NCBI RefSeq assembly: GCF_001655005.1
Contig: NZ_LXET01000027.1
Span: forward strand, 1-7,879
Direction of reading: 5' to 3'
Origin: Hafnia paralvei ATCC 29927
GTDB taxonomy: Bacteria > Pseudomonadota > Gammaproteobacteria > Enterobacterales > Enterobacteriaceae
Length of the DNA stretch: 7,879 bases
Shown: positions 1-6,865 of the stretch, piece after piece
Numbering within the stretch: position 1 is the stretch's first letter
How the letters are laid out: each line of letters opens with the position of its first letter
Translations under genes and position numbers: made by a program
Notes under the pieces: model-generated
What the model was told of the DNA's origin: nothing
Databases searched by the model: none
Seen by the model: only the letters and a program-made list of their open reading frames with translations

Positions 1-129
1 ATCTCGGATAAAAAGCGCGAGGTTTGAAGGGGCGCGCGCTGGCGCCCCTCATCGGTCGCCTTCGCCAGCGGTGCCATGGAAACGCATTTACTGACCGGCG
101 AACGAAACATTTCACCGCAATCCTATAGA
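1..129 (+). repeat. Left copy of an intergenic repeat, inverted relative to the right-end copy
   Basis: This stretch matches the reverse complement of 7596-7724 over about 129 bases. I count four mismatches, at left positions 66, 74, 90 and 124. It carries no convincing ORF. It contains a GC-rich 8-bp inverted repeat, AGGGGCGC (28-35) with GCGCCCCT (42-49), around a 6-base loop, so an RNA or single-stranded form would fold. The window starts inside the element, so its true left end is unseen. The family is unidentified: it looks like a dispersed non-coding intergenic repeat, and no transposase or terminal repeats are visible. Confidence 0.88.
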
Positions 130-140
130 GGATTAGCGTT

Positions 141-174
141 CCAAACCGGAGCGGAGATGGCATCTCGGATAAAA
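141..174 (+). repeat. Start of a second, truncated unit of the same intergenic repeat
   Basis: Bases 141-174 match the reverse complement of 7712-7745 with one mismatch (left position 156). The last 13 bases (ATCTCGGATAAAA, 162-174) repeat bases 1-13, giving a spacing of 161 bases. The match stops at 174, where the right-end copy continues into its GC-rich hairpin section. The left locus therefore holds a nearly full unit followed by only the beginning of another in the same orientation. This looks like a decayed tandem pair. Nothing further is recognisable from 175 to 253. Confidence 0.75.
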
Positions 175-253
175 CCGCACCAATAAAGCACGGGGCGGAA
201 TATTACACAGCAGTCACATTAACGATCGGCGTTGCTGTTTGCATCACTATCAG

Positions 254-307
254 GGTAGGAAAAATCGTTAGAGGCCATGATTTTTCCCTCAAGTTTACTT
301 TCCTACC
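254..307. repeat. Overlapping inverted repeats abutting the flgK promoter
   Basis: GGTAGGAAA (254-262) is the exact reverse complement of TTTCCTACC (299-307). The right arm occupies most of the spacer of the sigma-28 promoter. A second, mutually exclusive stem pairs GGAAAAATC (258-266) with GATTTTTCC (279-287) around a 12-base loop, ending just before the -35 element. Both stems are seen directly. Whether they act as an operator, as an RNA structure in read-through transcripts from upstream flg genes, or have no function cannot be decided from the sequence. Confidence 0.5.
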
Positions 308-315
308 GCCGATAA
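289..315 (+). promoter_or_regulatory. Sigma-28 (FliA) class 3 promoter for flgKL
   Basis: The -35 element TCAAGTTT (289-296) is followed by exactly 11 bases and then the -10 element GCCGATAA (308-315). The enterobacterial FliA consensus is TAAAGTTT-N11-GCCGATAA, so the -10 is perfect and the -35 has one mismatch. Transcription should start around 320-323, giving a leader of roughly 60 bases before flgK. This places flgKL in the late tier, released when the anti-sigma factor FlgM is exported. Confidence 0.93.
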
Positions 316-330
316 CTGTTTCAACAACAA

Positions 331-364
331 GAGCCTTGCCGCGTGATGACGTGAGGCTTTTTTT
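331..364 (+). terminator. Terminator-like hairpin with U-tract in the flgK leader
   Basis: AGCCT (332-336) pairs with AGGCT (354-358). The stem can extend inward through two G-U pairs to a C-G pair, and outward by one G-U pair. The right arm runs directly into seven T residues (358-364). It lies downstream of the FliA promoter and only a few bases before the flgK Shine-Dalgarno (371-377). It could end transcripts arriving from upstream flg genes, attenuate the flgK transcript itself, or both. The stem is short with wobble pairs, so termination may be partial. Confidence 0.55.
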
Positions 365-382
365 AAGTTTAAAGGAACCCGA

Positions 383-2068
383 ATGGCTAACTTAATTAAT
401 AGCGCAATGAGTGGACTAAGCGCCGCACAGACCGCGCTGAGCGTCACAAGTAATAACCTTAGTAATGTTTACACTCAAGGTTATAACCGCCAAACGGTGA
501 GTTTTGCACAAAGCGGCGGGATCAGTACATCAACCGGTTTTATCGGTAATGGGGTGAACGTAAGCGGTATTAATCGCGAATATAATTCCTTTATCGTTGG
601 ACAACTGCGTCAGGGGCAGAGTGACTACGCTTCTACCACGGCTTATTATCAGCAGGTTTCGCAAATCGATAACCTGTTGGCAGACAGTAATAACAGCCTG
701 TCAGCCAACATGCAGGATTTCTTCTCTAACCTGCAAAACTTGGTCAGCAACCCTAGCGATCCGGCCGCACGTCAAACCGTATTAGCCAAAGCGAATGGCT
801 TGGTGAATCAGTTTAAAACCACCGATGAATACCTGAAAAATCTAGAAAGCAACGCTAACGTCACCGTCAGTAACAGCGTTGAGCAGATTAATAACTACAC
901 CAAACAAATTGCCAGCCTAAACGATCAGATTTCACGTCTGACCGGCGCAAGTGGTGGAAGTGCGCCTAACGATTTGCTCGATTTGCGCGATCAGATGGCC
1001 ACTCAGTTGAACCAGATTGCTAACGTCGAAATCACCATGCAAGACGGCGCAATGAACGTGTCCTTTGCCGGTGGGCTGTCTTTGGTGCAGGGAAACGACG
1101 CTTATAAACTGGAAGCGATCCCTTCTAGCGCGAACCCTCAGCGCCTGACTATTGGCTATAACCGTGGTTCAGGTACCGCAAGCGAAGTGCCTGAAGGTCG
1201 TATCACCGGCGGTAGTCTGAGCGGGATTTTACAGTTCCGTAGCGGGGCGTTGGATAACGCGCGTAATCAACTTGGGCAAATTGCGCTTTCTATGGCCGAT
1301 AGCTTCAATAAGGTGCAGCAAGCGGGCATCGATTTGAATGGCGATCTGACCACCAACGAGCCATTTTTCACTATTGGTCAGCCATCGTCCTTCGCTAACA
1401 GCAATAATGATAAAACCGTTAATGCTTCTATTTCGGCAAAGTATACCGATGTGAGTCAAACCAAAGCGACGGACTACCGCTTGGAATATGACAAAAACGG
1501 TAAGTGGCAGATCACCCGTCTGTCCGACAACAGTAAAATTACGGATCTGACCCCTGATGCGACCGGCAAACTTCAGTTTGACGGGTTAGAGGTGACGGTG
1601 TCTCCAGCGGCGGCCAAAAGCGATAGCTTTACGTTAAAGACCACGTCTAGCGCGGTGCAAGGGTTTGGCGTGGCAATCACCGATGCGGCGAAAATTGGCG
1701 CGGGTACACCGGAGTATGACGCCAGCGGTAATTTAGTGCCGGATGCCAGCGGCAAAGGTGATAACACCAATGCGCAGAAAATGTTGGATTTGCAAAAAGC
1801 GCAGACCGTTGGCGGGAAATCAACCTTCAACGAAGCTTATGCGGGGCTGGTTGGTACCGTCGGTAACCAAACCAACAGCGCAAAAGTTGACAGTACTGCA
1901 CAGGGCAACGTGGTGAAACAGCTGACTCAGCAGCAGCAGTCGGTTTCAGGCGTCAATCTAGATGAAGAGTACGGTAATTTGATGCGTTTCCAGCAGTACT
2001 ACCAGGCGAATGCTCAGGTTATTCAGACAGCGACGACGCTATTTAGCGCTCTGCTTAATATTCGATAA
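383..2068 (+). CDS. flgK: Flagellar hook-associated protein 1 (HAP1, hook-filament junction)
   Basis: FlgK is exported through the flagellar type III apparatus, with FlgN as its usual chaperone, and forms the first ring of the hook-filament junction. The 561-residue product is slightly longer than the E. coli protein (about 547). The N-terminus (about residues 5-40) has the rod/hook-family motif LSAAQTALSVTSNNLSN...QGYNR. The C-terminus (about 498-561) has the matching heptad-rich D0 helix, with SGVNLDEEYGNLMRFQQYYQ from residue 522 and a terminal LLNIR. The middle is the variable surface domain. The ATG at 383 follows a good ribosome site, AAAGGAA (371-377), and gives the expected MANLINSAMSGL start. 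flgL follows 15 bases later in the same operon, and the FliA promoter at 289-315 drives both. No frameshift or truncation is seen. Confidence 0.98.
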   Translation: MANLINSAMSGLSAAQTALSVTSNNLSNVYTQGYNRQTVSFAQSGGISTSTGFIGNGVNVSGINREYNSFIVGQLRQGQSDYASTTAYYQQVSQIDNLLADSNNSLSANMQDFFSNLQNLVSNPSDPAARQTVLAKANGLVNQFKTTDEYLKNLESNANVTVSNSVEQINNYTKQIASLNDQISRLTGASGGSAPNDLLDLRDQMATQLNQIANVEITMQDGAMNVSFAGGLSLVQGNDAYKLEAIPSSANPQRLTIGYNRGSGTASEVPEGRITGGSLSGILQFRSGALDNARNQLGQIALSMADSFNKVQQAGIDLNGDLTTNEPFFTIGQPSSFANSNNDKTVNASISAKYTDVSQTKATDYRLEYDKNGKWQITRLSDNSKITDLTPDATGKLQFDGLEVTVSPAAAKSDSFTLKTTSSAVQGFGVAITDAAKIGAGTPEYDASGNLVPDASGKGDNTNAQKMLDLQKAQTVGGKSTFNEAYAGLVGTVGNQTNSAKVDSTAQGNVVKQLTQQQQSVSGVNLDEEYGNLMRFQQYYQANAQVIQTATTLFSALLNIR

Positions 2069-2083
2069 GAAGGATGTTATTCC

Positions 2084-3064
2084 ATGCGTCTTAGTACCAG
2101 CATGATGTACCAACAGAATATGGGCAGCATCACGGATGCGCAGTCAGAATGGCAGCGCATTGGACAGCAGTTAACCAGCGGAAAACGCGTCATTAATCCT
2201 TCCGACGATCCGCTTGCGGCTTCGCAACTGGTGGGATTAAAACAGGCACAGGCGCAAAACGATCAATATACCATGGCGCGCGGCTATGCACGCCAAGGTG
2301 TCTCGATGGAAGAAAGCGTGTTGCAGCAGGTGACTTCAACGCTGCAAGACATCACACCCGTGTTGGTGGATGGGGCTTCTTCAGGCAGTAAAAGCGACGA
2401 TGACCGTGCATCCATTGCTAAACAGCTTGAGGGCATGCGCGATCAACTGCTGAATTTGGCAAACAGCTCCGACGGCAATGGTCGTTATGTTTTTGCCGGC
2501 TTCAAAAATGATACCGCGCCGTTCGAGAAAGTGACCGACCCTGTGACGGGTAAAGTCACTGTGAACTATAAGGGCGGCGATACCGCGGTAACACAAAAGG
2601 TGGATGCCGCACGCGATATGACCATCAGCCACACCGGTTCTGACGTATTCCAGAAGGCGTCTAGCAACCCGATCAAAGAGCCCGATGGTTCGGTCAGTAG
2701 CGATATTTTCAGCACGCTGCAAAAGGCTATTGATGCCCTGAAAACGCCGATTGCCGGTGCCTCCGATGCAGTGAAGAAGGGGGTTAGCGACGCCATTGAC
2801 TCTGCTAACCGTGGGTTGCGCAACACGTTGAACAACGTTTCACAGGTTCGCGCAGAGTTAGGAACCAACTTGAAAGAGCTGGACTCATTGGATGCCGTAG
2901 GCAGCGAACGTGCGATGACTTACACCAGCCGTATCAGTAGTACGCAAGACGTTGACTGGTATCAGTCAATCTCTGATTACAGTTTGCGTCAGGTTGCGTT
3001 GCAGGCGTCGTATAAGGCGTTTACGGATATGCAGGGGATGTCCCTGTTCCAAATGAATCGTTAA
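2084..3064 (+). CDS. flgL: Flagellar hook-associated protein 3 (HAP3, hook-filament junction)
   Basis: FlgL forms the second junction ring, between FlgK and the filament. The product is 326 residues (E. coli about 317). Residues 30-46 (LTSGKRVINPSDDPLAA) are the hallmark flagellin-type N-terminal motif of FlgL. The C-terminal segment from about residue 276 (RAMTYTSRISSTQDVDWYQ...QMNR) is the partner D0 helix, with the usual pattern of Gln, Ala and Ser in heptads. The ATG at 2084 has a strong Shine-Dalgarno AAGAAGGA (2067-2074) that overlaps the flgK stop codon, so expression is probably coupled to flgK. The gene ends facing fliR, with a strong hairpin in its 3' untranslated region. Confidence 0.98.
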   Translation: MRLSTSMMYQQNMGSITDAQSEWQRIGQQLTSGKRVINPSDDPLAASQLVGLKQAQAQNDQYTMARGYARQGVSMEESVLQQVTSTLQDITPVLVDGASSGSKSDDDRASIAKQLEGMRDQLLNLANSSDGNGRYVFAGFKNDTAPFEKVTDPVTGKVTVNYKGGDTAVTQKVDAARDMTISHTGSDVFQKASSNPIKEPDGSVSSDIFSTLQKAIDALKTPIAGASDAVKKGVSDAIDSANRGLRNTLNNVSQVRAELGTNLKELDSLDAVGSERAMTYTSRISSTQDVDWYQSISDYSLRQVALQASYKAFTDMQGMSLFQMNR

Positions 3065-3081
3065 GTTCCCGTCATACGTGA

Positions 3082-3123
3082 AACTGCATCAAGGCAGCCA
3101 ATGAGCTTAGCTTTGATGCAGTT
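3082..3123. terminator. Strong hairpin between convergent flgL and fliR, likely bidirectional terminator
   Basis: AACTGCATCAAGGC (3082-3095) pairs with GCTTTGATGCAGTT (3110-3123). This is a 14-bp stem with a single G-U pair and a 14-base loop, starting 18 bases after the flgL stop. Neither strand has a clear U-tract directly after the stem, so it is not a canonical intrinsic terminator. It may instead act as an RNA 3'-end stabiliser behind Rho-dependent termination. Its place between two converging operons suggests it serves both. Confidence 0.6.
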
Positions 3124-3179
3124 CCCATCATTTAGAGATATCGAACGCTTGCGCATTTTTGATGAGCGGTCTATGCCCA

Positions 3180-3965
3180 TCAAAGGCCCTGCATTCCGCC
3201 CATCACCTGCGTTAAACGCTCAAACACTTCGCTAAACAGATGTTCACTGAACGGGACAAGCATTGGCATCATCAGGCTAAGGCTGAACATACCTATGGTG
3301 AGCGTGAGCGGGAATCCGACCACGAAAATAGAGAGCTGGGGGGTCATGCGGTTGAGCAAGCCGAGTGCGGTATTGAGTGCGAGCAACAGGGTTATCAACG
3401 GTAGCGCCAGCATTAGACCATTAACGAAAATGAGGCTTCCCGCCTGTGCCAGCATTAGAAAACCGTTGCCGTTGAGCGGCTGTTCGCTAATAGGCAGCGT
3501 TTGAAAGCTTTCGGCGAGCAGAGAAATCATCCATAGATGGCCGTTAAAACTCAGAAAGAGCAGCATGGTGAGCAGGTTCAGCAATCGGGCCAGAATCGGC
3601 ATGTTTGGGCCGCCGGAAGGGTCAAAAAAGGTCGCAAAGGAAAGCCCCATTTGCAGCCCGATCACTTCACCGGCAAGGCGAACGGCGGCAAAAGCAAACT
3701 GCATGGTTAGGCCGAGTGCGGCACCAATTAATATTTGCTGGGTCACTAGCCATAGCCCACTGATGCTGACGACCGGCGTGGCGTTACTGCCTAAATTAGG
3801 TACTAACAAAAAGGTAATCGCCATCGCTAGGCCGACTTTGGTCTTTTTGCTGATCGCTTTTTCACTCAGCAGCGGTGCGGTGCTGATAAGCGCTAACATG
3901 CGGACGAACGGCCAGAAATATTGGCCGAGCCATAACGCGAGTTGGGAGGTGTCAAACGAGATCAT
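3180..3965 (-). CDS. fliR: Flagellar type III export gate protein FliR
   Basis: FliR is an integral inner-membrane protein that joins FliP and FliQ in the export-gate complex at the centre of the basal body (SpaR/YscT/HrcT family). The length of 261 residues equals that usual for enterobacteria. Hydrophobic segments lie at about 10-31, 43-56, 70-95, 128-151, 173-202 and 210-236. Family-typical stretches are AGEVIGLQMGLSFATFFDP (98-116) and LNRMTPQLSIFVVGFPL (204-220). The ATG (3965-3963) lies 8 bases after the fliQ stop with no obvious Shine-Dalgarno, so it probably depends on translational coupling. It is the last gene of the fliL operon. A weak 7-bp hairpin (3158-3164 with 3178-3184) overlaps its stop codon. 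Confidence 0.98.
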   Translation of the reverse strand: MISFDTSQLALWLGQYFWPFVRMLALISTAPLLSEKAISKKTKVGLAMAITFLLVPNLGSNATPVVSISGLWLVTQQILIGAALGLTMQFAFAAVRLAGEVIGLQMGLSFATFFDPSGGPNMPILARLLNLLTMLLFLSFNGHLWMISLLAESFQTLPISEQPLNGNGFLMLAQAGSLIFVNGLMLALPLITLLLALNTALGLLNRMTPQLSIFVVGFPLTLTIGMFSLSLMMPMLVPFSEHLFSEVFERLTQVMGGMQGL

Positions 3966-3973
3966 CGCGATTT

Positions 3974-4243
3974 TTAGCCGATGATCGAGGGAATACTAGT
4001 GAATAGGGTACGCATGTAGTCAAGTAGTAGACTGAGCATCCACGGTCCTGCAATCACCATCGTGGCGAATACCGCTAAAATCTTGGGAATAAACGAGAGC
4101 GTCATTTCGTTAATTTGGGTCGCCGCCTGTAATAGGCTGATAACTAGGCCGCTAATCAATGCTGCCAACAGCAAAGGTGTAGCCAATGCCAAGCCGACTT
4201 TCATCGCCTGATAACCGAGTGCCATTACGGATTCTGGGGTCAT
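3974..4243 (-). CDS. fliQ: Flagellar type III export gate protein FliQ
   Basis: FliQ is a small two-helix membrane protein. Several copies wrap around the FliP/FliR core of the export gate (SpaQ/YscS/HrcS family). The 89-residue length is the normal size. Hydrophobic helices run at about residues 15-39 and 50-75, separated by the conserved loop LLQAATQINEMTLSFIPK (about 37-54), which is diagnostic of the family. The ATG at 4243-4241 gives the typical MTPESVMALG start. It follows the fliP stop by 26 bases, and only a weak GAG-containing ribosome site is seen. Confidence 0.98.
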   Translation of the reverse strand: MTPESVMALGYQAMKVGLALATPLLLAALISGLVISLLQAATQINEMTLSFIPKILAVFATMVIAGPWMLSLLLDYMRTLFTSIPSIIG

Positions 4244-4269
4244 GATTATTTACTCAGTGAGTGTGGCGG

Positions 4270-5016
4270 TTAACTATAAAAACTCTGTGCCAGCGATCCC
4301 AATAGTAGCTGCCAGCCATCGACGAGTACGAACAGCATCAGTTTAAACGGCAGTGAGATCGTGGCCGGAGGAACCATCATCATCCCTAGCGCCATTAATA
4401 CGCTGGCGACAACCAAATCGATAATTAAAAATGGAATGAAGATCGTGAACCCAATTTGGAACGCGGTTTTTAGCTCGCTGGTAACATAGGCAGGGAGCAG
4501 AATGCGCATCGGTACATCTTCAGGCCCAGCCATCTGCGGCAGATTGGCTAATTTGGCATAGAGAGCCAGATCGGTTTCACGCGTTTGGCGCAGCATGAAT
4601 TCGCGTAGCGGCTGTGCGCCGCGATCCATTGCCACGTCCATCGTAATTTTGTCTTGGCTAAACGGCTGATAGGCATCCTGATAGATTTTATCGAATACCG
4701 GCGACATGACAAAAAACGTGAGAAACAGCGCCAAACCCAGCATTACCTGATTCGGTGGCGCGGACGGCGTACCCAATGCGCTGCGTAACAGCCCTAATAC
4801 GATAATGATGCGGGTGAAGCTGGTCATCATCAGCAGAGCGGCAGGCAAGAAGGTTAACGAAGTGAGAAAAACCAGCGTCTGTACCGGTAGCGACCAGTTT
4901 TGACCGCCGTTTGCCAGCGGCTGAGAAACGATGCCAGGGAGCTGAGCTAGCGCTAGCGGACTGGCGAGAAGCAATGCCGCCGCGCTGATCCCAAGAATGA
5001 AACGGTGAGGGCGCAT
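4270..5016 (-). CDS. fliP: Flagellar type III export gate protein FliP
   Basis: FliP forms the pentameric core of the flagellar export gate with FliR and FliQ. The 248-residue product (E. coli 245) starts with a cleavable signal peptide, a known peculiarity of FliP: RPHRF is followed by a hydrophobic stretch, with likely cleavage after ALA (residues 22-24). Family signatures are present. The segment from about 55 to 105 includes MMTSFTRIIIVLGLLRSALG and PPNQVMLGLALFLTFF, and a second signature sits at about 221-235 (SLPFKLMLFVLVDGW). The Met-rich stretch MGMMMVPP would correspond to the methionine gasket described for this family (assigned from memory). The ATG (5016-5014) overlaps the fliO stop as TAATG, and a GGAGA ribosome site lies about 10 bases upstream, inside fliO. 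Confidence 0.98.
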   Translation of the reverse strand: MRPHRFILGISAAALLLASPLALAQLPGIVSQPLANGGQNWSLPVQTLVFLTSLTFLPAALLMMTSFTRIIIVLGLLRSALGTPSAPPNQVMLGLALFLTFFVMSPVFDKIYQDAYQPFSQDKITMDVAMDRGAQPLREFMLRQTRETDLALYAKLANLPQMAGPEDVPMRILLPAYVTSELKTAFQIGFTIFIPFLIIDLVVASVLMALGMMMVPPATISLPFKLMLFVLVDGWQLLLGSLAQSFYS

Positions 5017-5417
5017 TACGACTTATCTCCGCGCTTACCAAACTGTTGCTGCACCACCTGCTTGAAGATCTGGCTGAAATCCTGTTTTTTTGCAACAGGT
5101 TCAGCCTCAGACGGTGGTGCGGTGAAAGTGTGCAGATGCGTGATGTTTTGGCTGGTTACACCGAGCACCAGACATTGATTATCCACTTCGATCACCACCA
5201 CGCGCTCGCGCGCGCCGAGCGAGCAACTGGCACGCACGTTAAGCAGGTTATTACGGCTGTTCTTGGGAGCAAAACCGAGACGCTTAACCAGCCAGCCGAT
5301 AATCAGGATCAGCAGCAGTATTGCGCCCAGCGTGCTGCCAACCTGAGTCAGCACGCTGCCTGCGGGCACGACCGGCGTCGCCGGTGCACTGGTGACGGTT
5401 GAAGTGGCGGGAATCAT
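5016..5417 (-). CDS. fliO: Flagellar export gate assembly protein FliO
   Basis: FliO is a bitopic membrane protein that promotes assembly of the FliP ring and is not part of the finished gate. The 133-residue product has a Thr/Pro/Ala-rich N-terminus, one transmembrane helix at about residues 26-44 (GSTLGAILLLILIIGWLV), a basic stop (KRLGF) and a cytoplasmic domain with the FliO-like pattern LLNVRASCSLGARERVVVIEV (about 58-78). FliO is the least conserved gene of the operon, so position between fliN and fliP adds weight to the call. The ATG (5417-5415) shares one base with the fliN stop (TGATG), and the ribosome site is weak. Stop-start overlap at both ends suggests tight coupling with fliN and fliP. 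Confidence 0.95.
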   Translation of the reverse strand: MIPATSTVTSAPATPVVPAGSVLTQVGSTLGAILLLILIIGWLVKRLGFAPKNSRNNLLNVRASCSLGARERVVVIEVDNQCLVLGVTSQNITHLHTFTAPPSEAEPVAKKQDFSQIFKQVVQQQFGKRGDKS

Positions 5418-5854
5418 CAGCGACTCAAACGGCGCATACGTTCAGAGGGGGTAATAATATCGGTGATGCGAACACCAAATTTATCAGCGACCACCACAAC
5501 TTCACCTTGCGCAATCAGGTAGCCGTTAATCAGAATATCTAACGGTTCACCGGCTAAACCGTCCAATGCCACCACCGACCCCTGCGACAGACGCAGTAGC
5601 TCTTTGATCGTCATTTTGGTGCGGCCCAGCTCCACGGTTAATTTCACCGGGATATCCAAAATTAAATCAATATCGTGTAGGTTGCCGGCTAGCGGTGATG
5701 GATTATCCAGATTCTGGAAAATCTCATCAGCAGAATTCTCCACAGCACTTTTTGCCGAAGTATTTTCGGTGGTTTGCTGTTCGTTCATCGCTTCCGCCCA
5801 CAGGTCGGCGGCGTCGTCATGACCTTCGGCAGACGGCTTGTTGACGTCACTCAT
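5417..5854 (-). CDS. fliN: Flagellar motor switch protein FliN
   Basis: FliN lies at the base of the cytoplasmic C-ring with FliM, takes part in clockwise/counter-clockwise switching and docks the FliH-FliI export ATPase complex. The product has 145 residues (E. coli 137). Residues 1-60 are an acidic, low-complexity linker typical of FliN. Residues 65-142 form the SpoA (surface presentation of antigens) domain: LILDIPVKLTVELGRTKMTI, GSVVALDGLAGEPLDILING and GEVVVVADKFGVRITDI. The ATG at 5854-5852 overlaps the end of fliM by 8 bases (ATGAGTGA), with a good ribosome site (GAGGA, 8-base spacing) inside fliM. Confidence 0.98.
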   Translation of the reverse strand: MSDVNKPSAEGHDDAADLWAEAMNEQQTTENTSAKSAVENSADEIFQNLDNPSPLAGNLHDIDLILDIPVKLTVELGRTKMTIKELLRLSQGSVVALDGLAGEPLDILINGYLIAQGEVVVVADKFGVRITDIITPSERMRRLSR

Positions 5855-6860
5855 TGGGCTGATCCTCGCTCAGAGCATTTAAAATTGGGTTAATAAGTCG
5901 TTCTACGCGTAATGCGTATTGGCCGTTTTGGCTGCCGTATTGGCAGGTTAAAACGGGCACGCCATCCACGTTTGCGATAAGTTTTTCTGGTTTTTCGATG
6001 GGTAAAACATCGCCGGGCTGCAGCTTTAATACTTCAGACAGGCGTAAAGGGATATCGACAAAATTGGCGACCAGTTCAAGCTCGGAATGCTGCACCTGCT
6101 TGCTGAGAGTATCTCGCCAGTGTTGATCTTCCTGCTTGGAGTTCTCTAACGGCGGGTTCACTAGCAGCTCACGCAGTGGCTCGATCATGGAGAATGGGAT
6201 ACAGATATTAAATTCACCGCTCAACGCACCCACTTCGACAGTGAATGGCGTGGTGACCACAATGTCGTTAGGCGACGTAGTGATGTTGGTGAATTTAACC
6301 TGGATCTCAGAGCGAACATACTCCACTTCGAGCTTATAAATCGCGCTCCATGCATCGCGGTAAGCGTCCAGCGCCAAACGTAACATGCGCTTGATAACGC
6401 GTTGTTCGGTATGGGTAAACTCACGGCCATCCACTTTGGTCGGGAAGCGACCATCGCCCCCAAACAGGTTATCCACCGCCATAAAGACCAAGCTTGGCGC
6501 AAAGACCATCAGCGCCGTGCCGCGCAGTGGGTTTAGGTGGATAAGGTTGAGGTTGGTGGGAACCGGTAGGTTACGGGCAAATTCATGATAAGGCTGAATT
6601 TTTACCGCACCCACTGTGATATCAGGGCTACGACGTAGCAGATTGAACAATCCCATGCGGAACTGACGGGCAAAGCGCTCGTTGATAATTTCTAGCGCCT
6701 GCAACCGTTCACGCACCACGCGACGTTGCGTCGTGGGGTCATAAGGGCGAACGTCGCTCTCACTTCCCGCGAGAGGGACTTCGCTATCAGGCTTGGTATT
6801 GTCGCTATCACCGTTAAGCAACGCGTCAATTTCAGCCTGTGACAGAATGCTATCAGACAT
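5847..6860 (-). CDS. fliM: Flagellar motor switch protein FliM
   Basis: FliM is the C-ring protein that receives phosphorylated CheY and passes the signal to FliG. The product has 337 residues (E. coli 334). The N-terminal CheY-P-binding peptide (SDSILSQAEIDALLNG, residues 2-17) is intact. After a linker, the middle CheC-like domain carries the GGXG motif as LFGGDGRFP (GGDG at 134-137), which contacts FliG. The C-terminal SpoA domain (about 262-325) includes VDIPLRLSEVLKLQPGDVLP and pairs with FliN. The ATG (6860-6858) lies 5 bases after the fliL stop. The ribosome site is poor, so translation is probably coupled to fliL. Confidence 0.98.
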   Translation of the reverse strand: MSDSILSQAEIDALLNGDSDNTKPDSEVPLAGSESDVRPYDPTTQRRVVRERLQALEIINERFARQFRMGLFNLLRRSPDITVGAVKIQPYHEFARNLPVPTNLNLIHLNPLRGTALMVFAPSLVFMAVDNLFGGDGRFPTKVDGREFTHTEQRVIKRMLRLALDAYRDAWSAIYKLEVEYVRSEIQVKFTNITTSPNDIVVTTPFTVEVGALSGEFNICIPFSMIEPLRELLVNPPLENSKQEDQHWRDTLSKQVQHSELELVANFVDIPLRLSEVLKLQPGDVLPIEKPEKLIANVDGVPVLTCQYGSQNGQYALRVERLINPILNALSEDQPNE

Positions 6861-6865
6861 AGTGA

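Noticed and set aside
1..174. CRISPR-like or IS element at the left repeat
   Set aside because: There are only one and a partial unit at 161-base spacing with no short regular repeats and spacers, and no transposase ORF or terminal inverted repeats are seen.
3158..3184. 7-bp hairpin TTTGATG/CATCAAA at the fliR stop as a fliR terminator
   Set aside because: The stem is short, overlaps the stop codon and has no U-tract after it on the minus strand. The 3082-3123 hairpin is the better candidate.
3565..3984. Plus-strand ORF of 139 codons opposite fliR
   Set aside because: It is antisense to a clear FliR coding sequence and its protein looks like translated complement. No promoter or ribosome site supports it.
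4688..5095. Minus-strand ORF of 135 codons overlapping fliP and fliO
   Set aside because: Out-of-frame shadow of two well-supported genes, with Ser/Arg-rich low-quality sequence.
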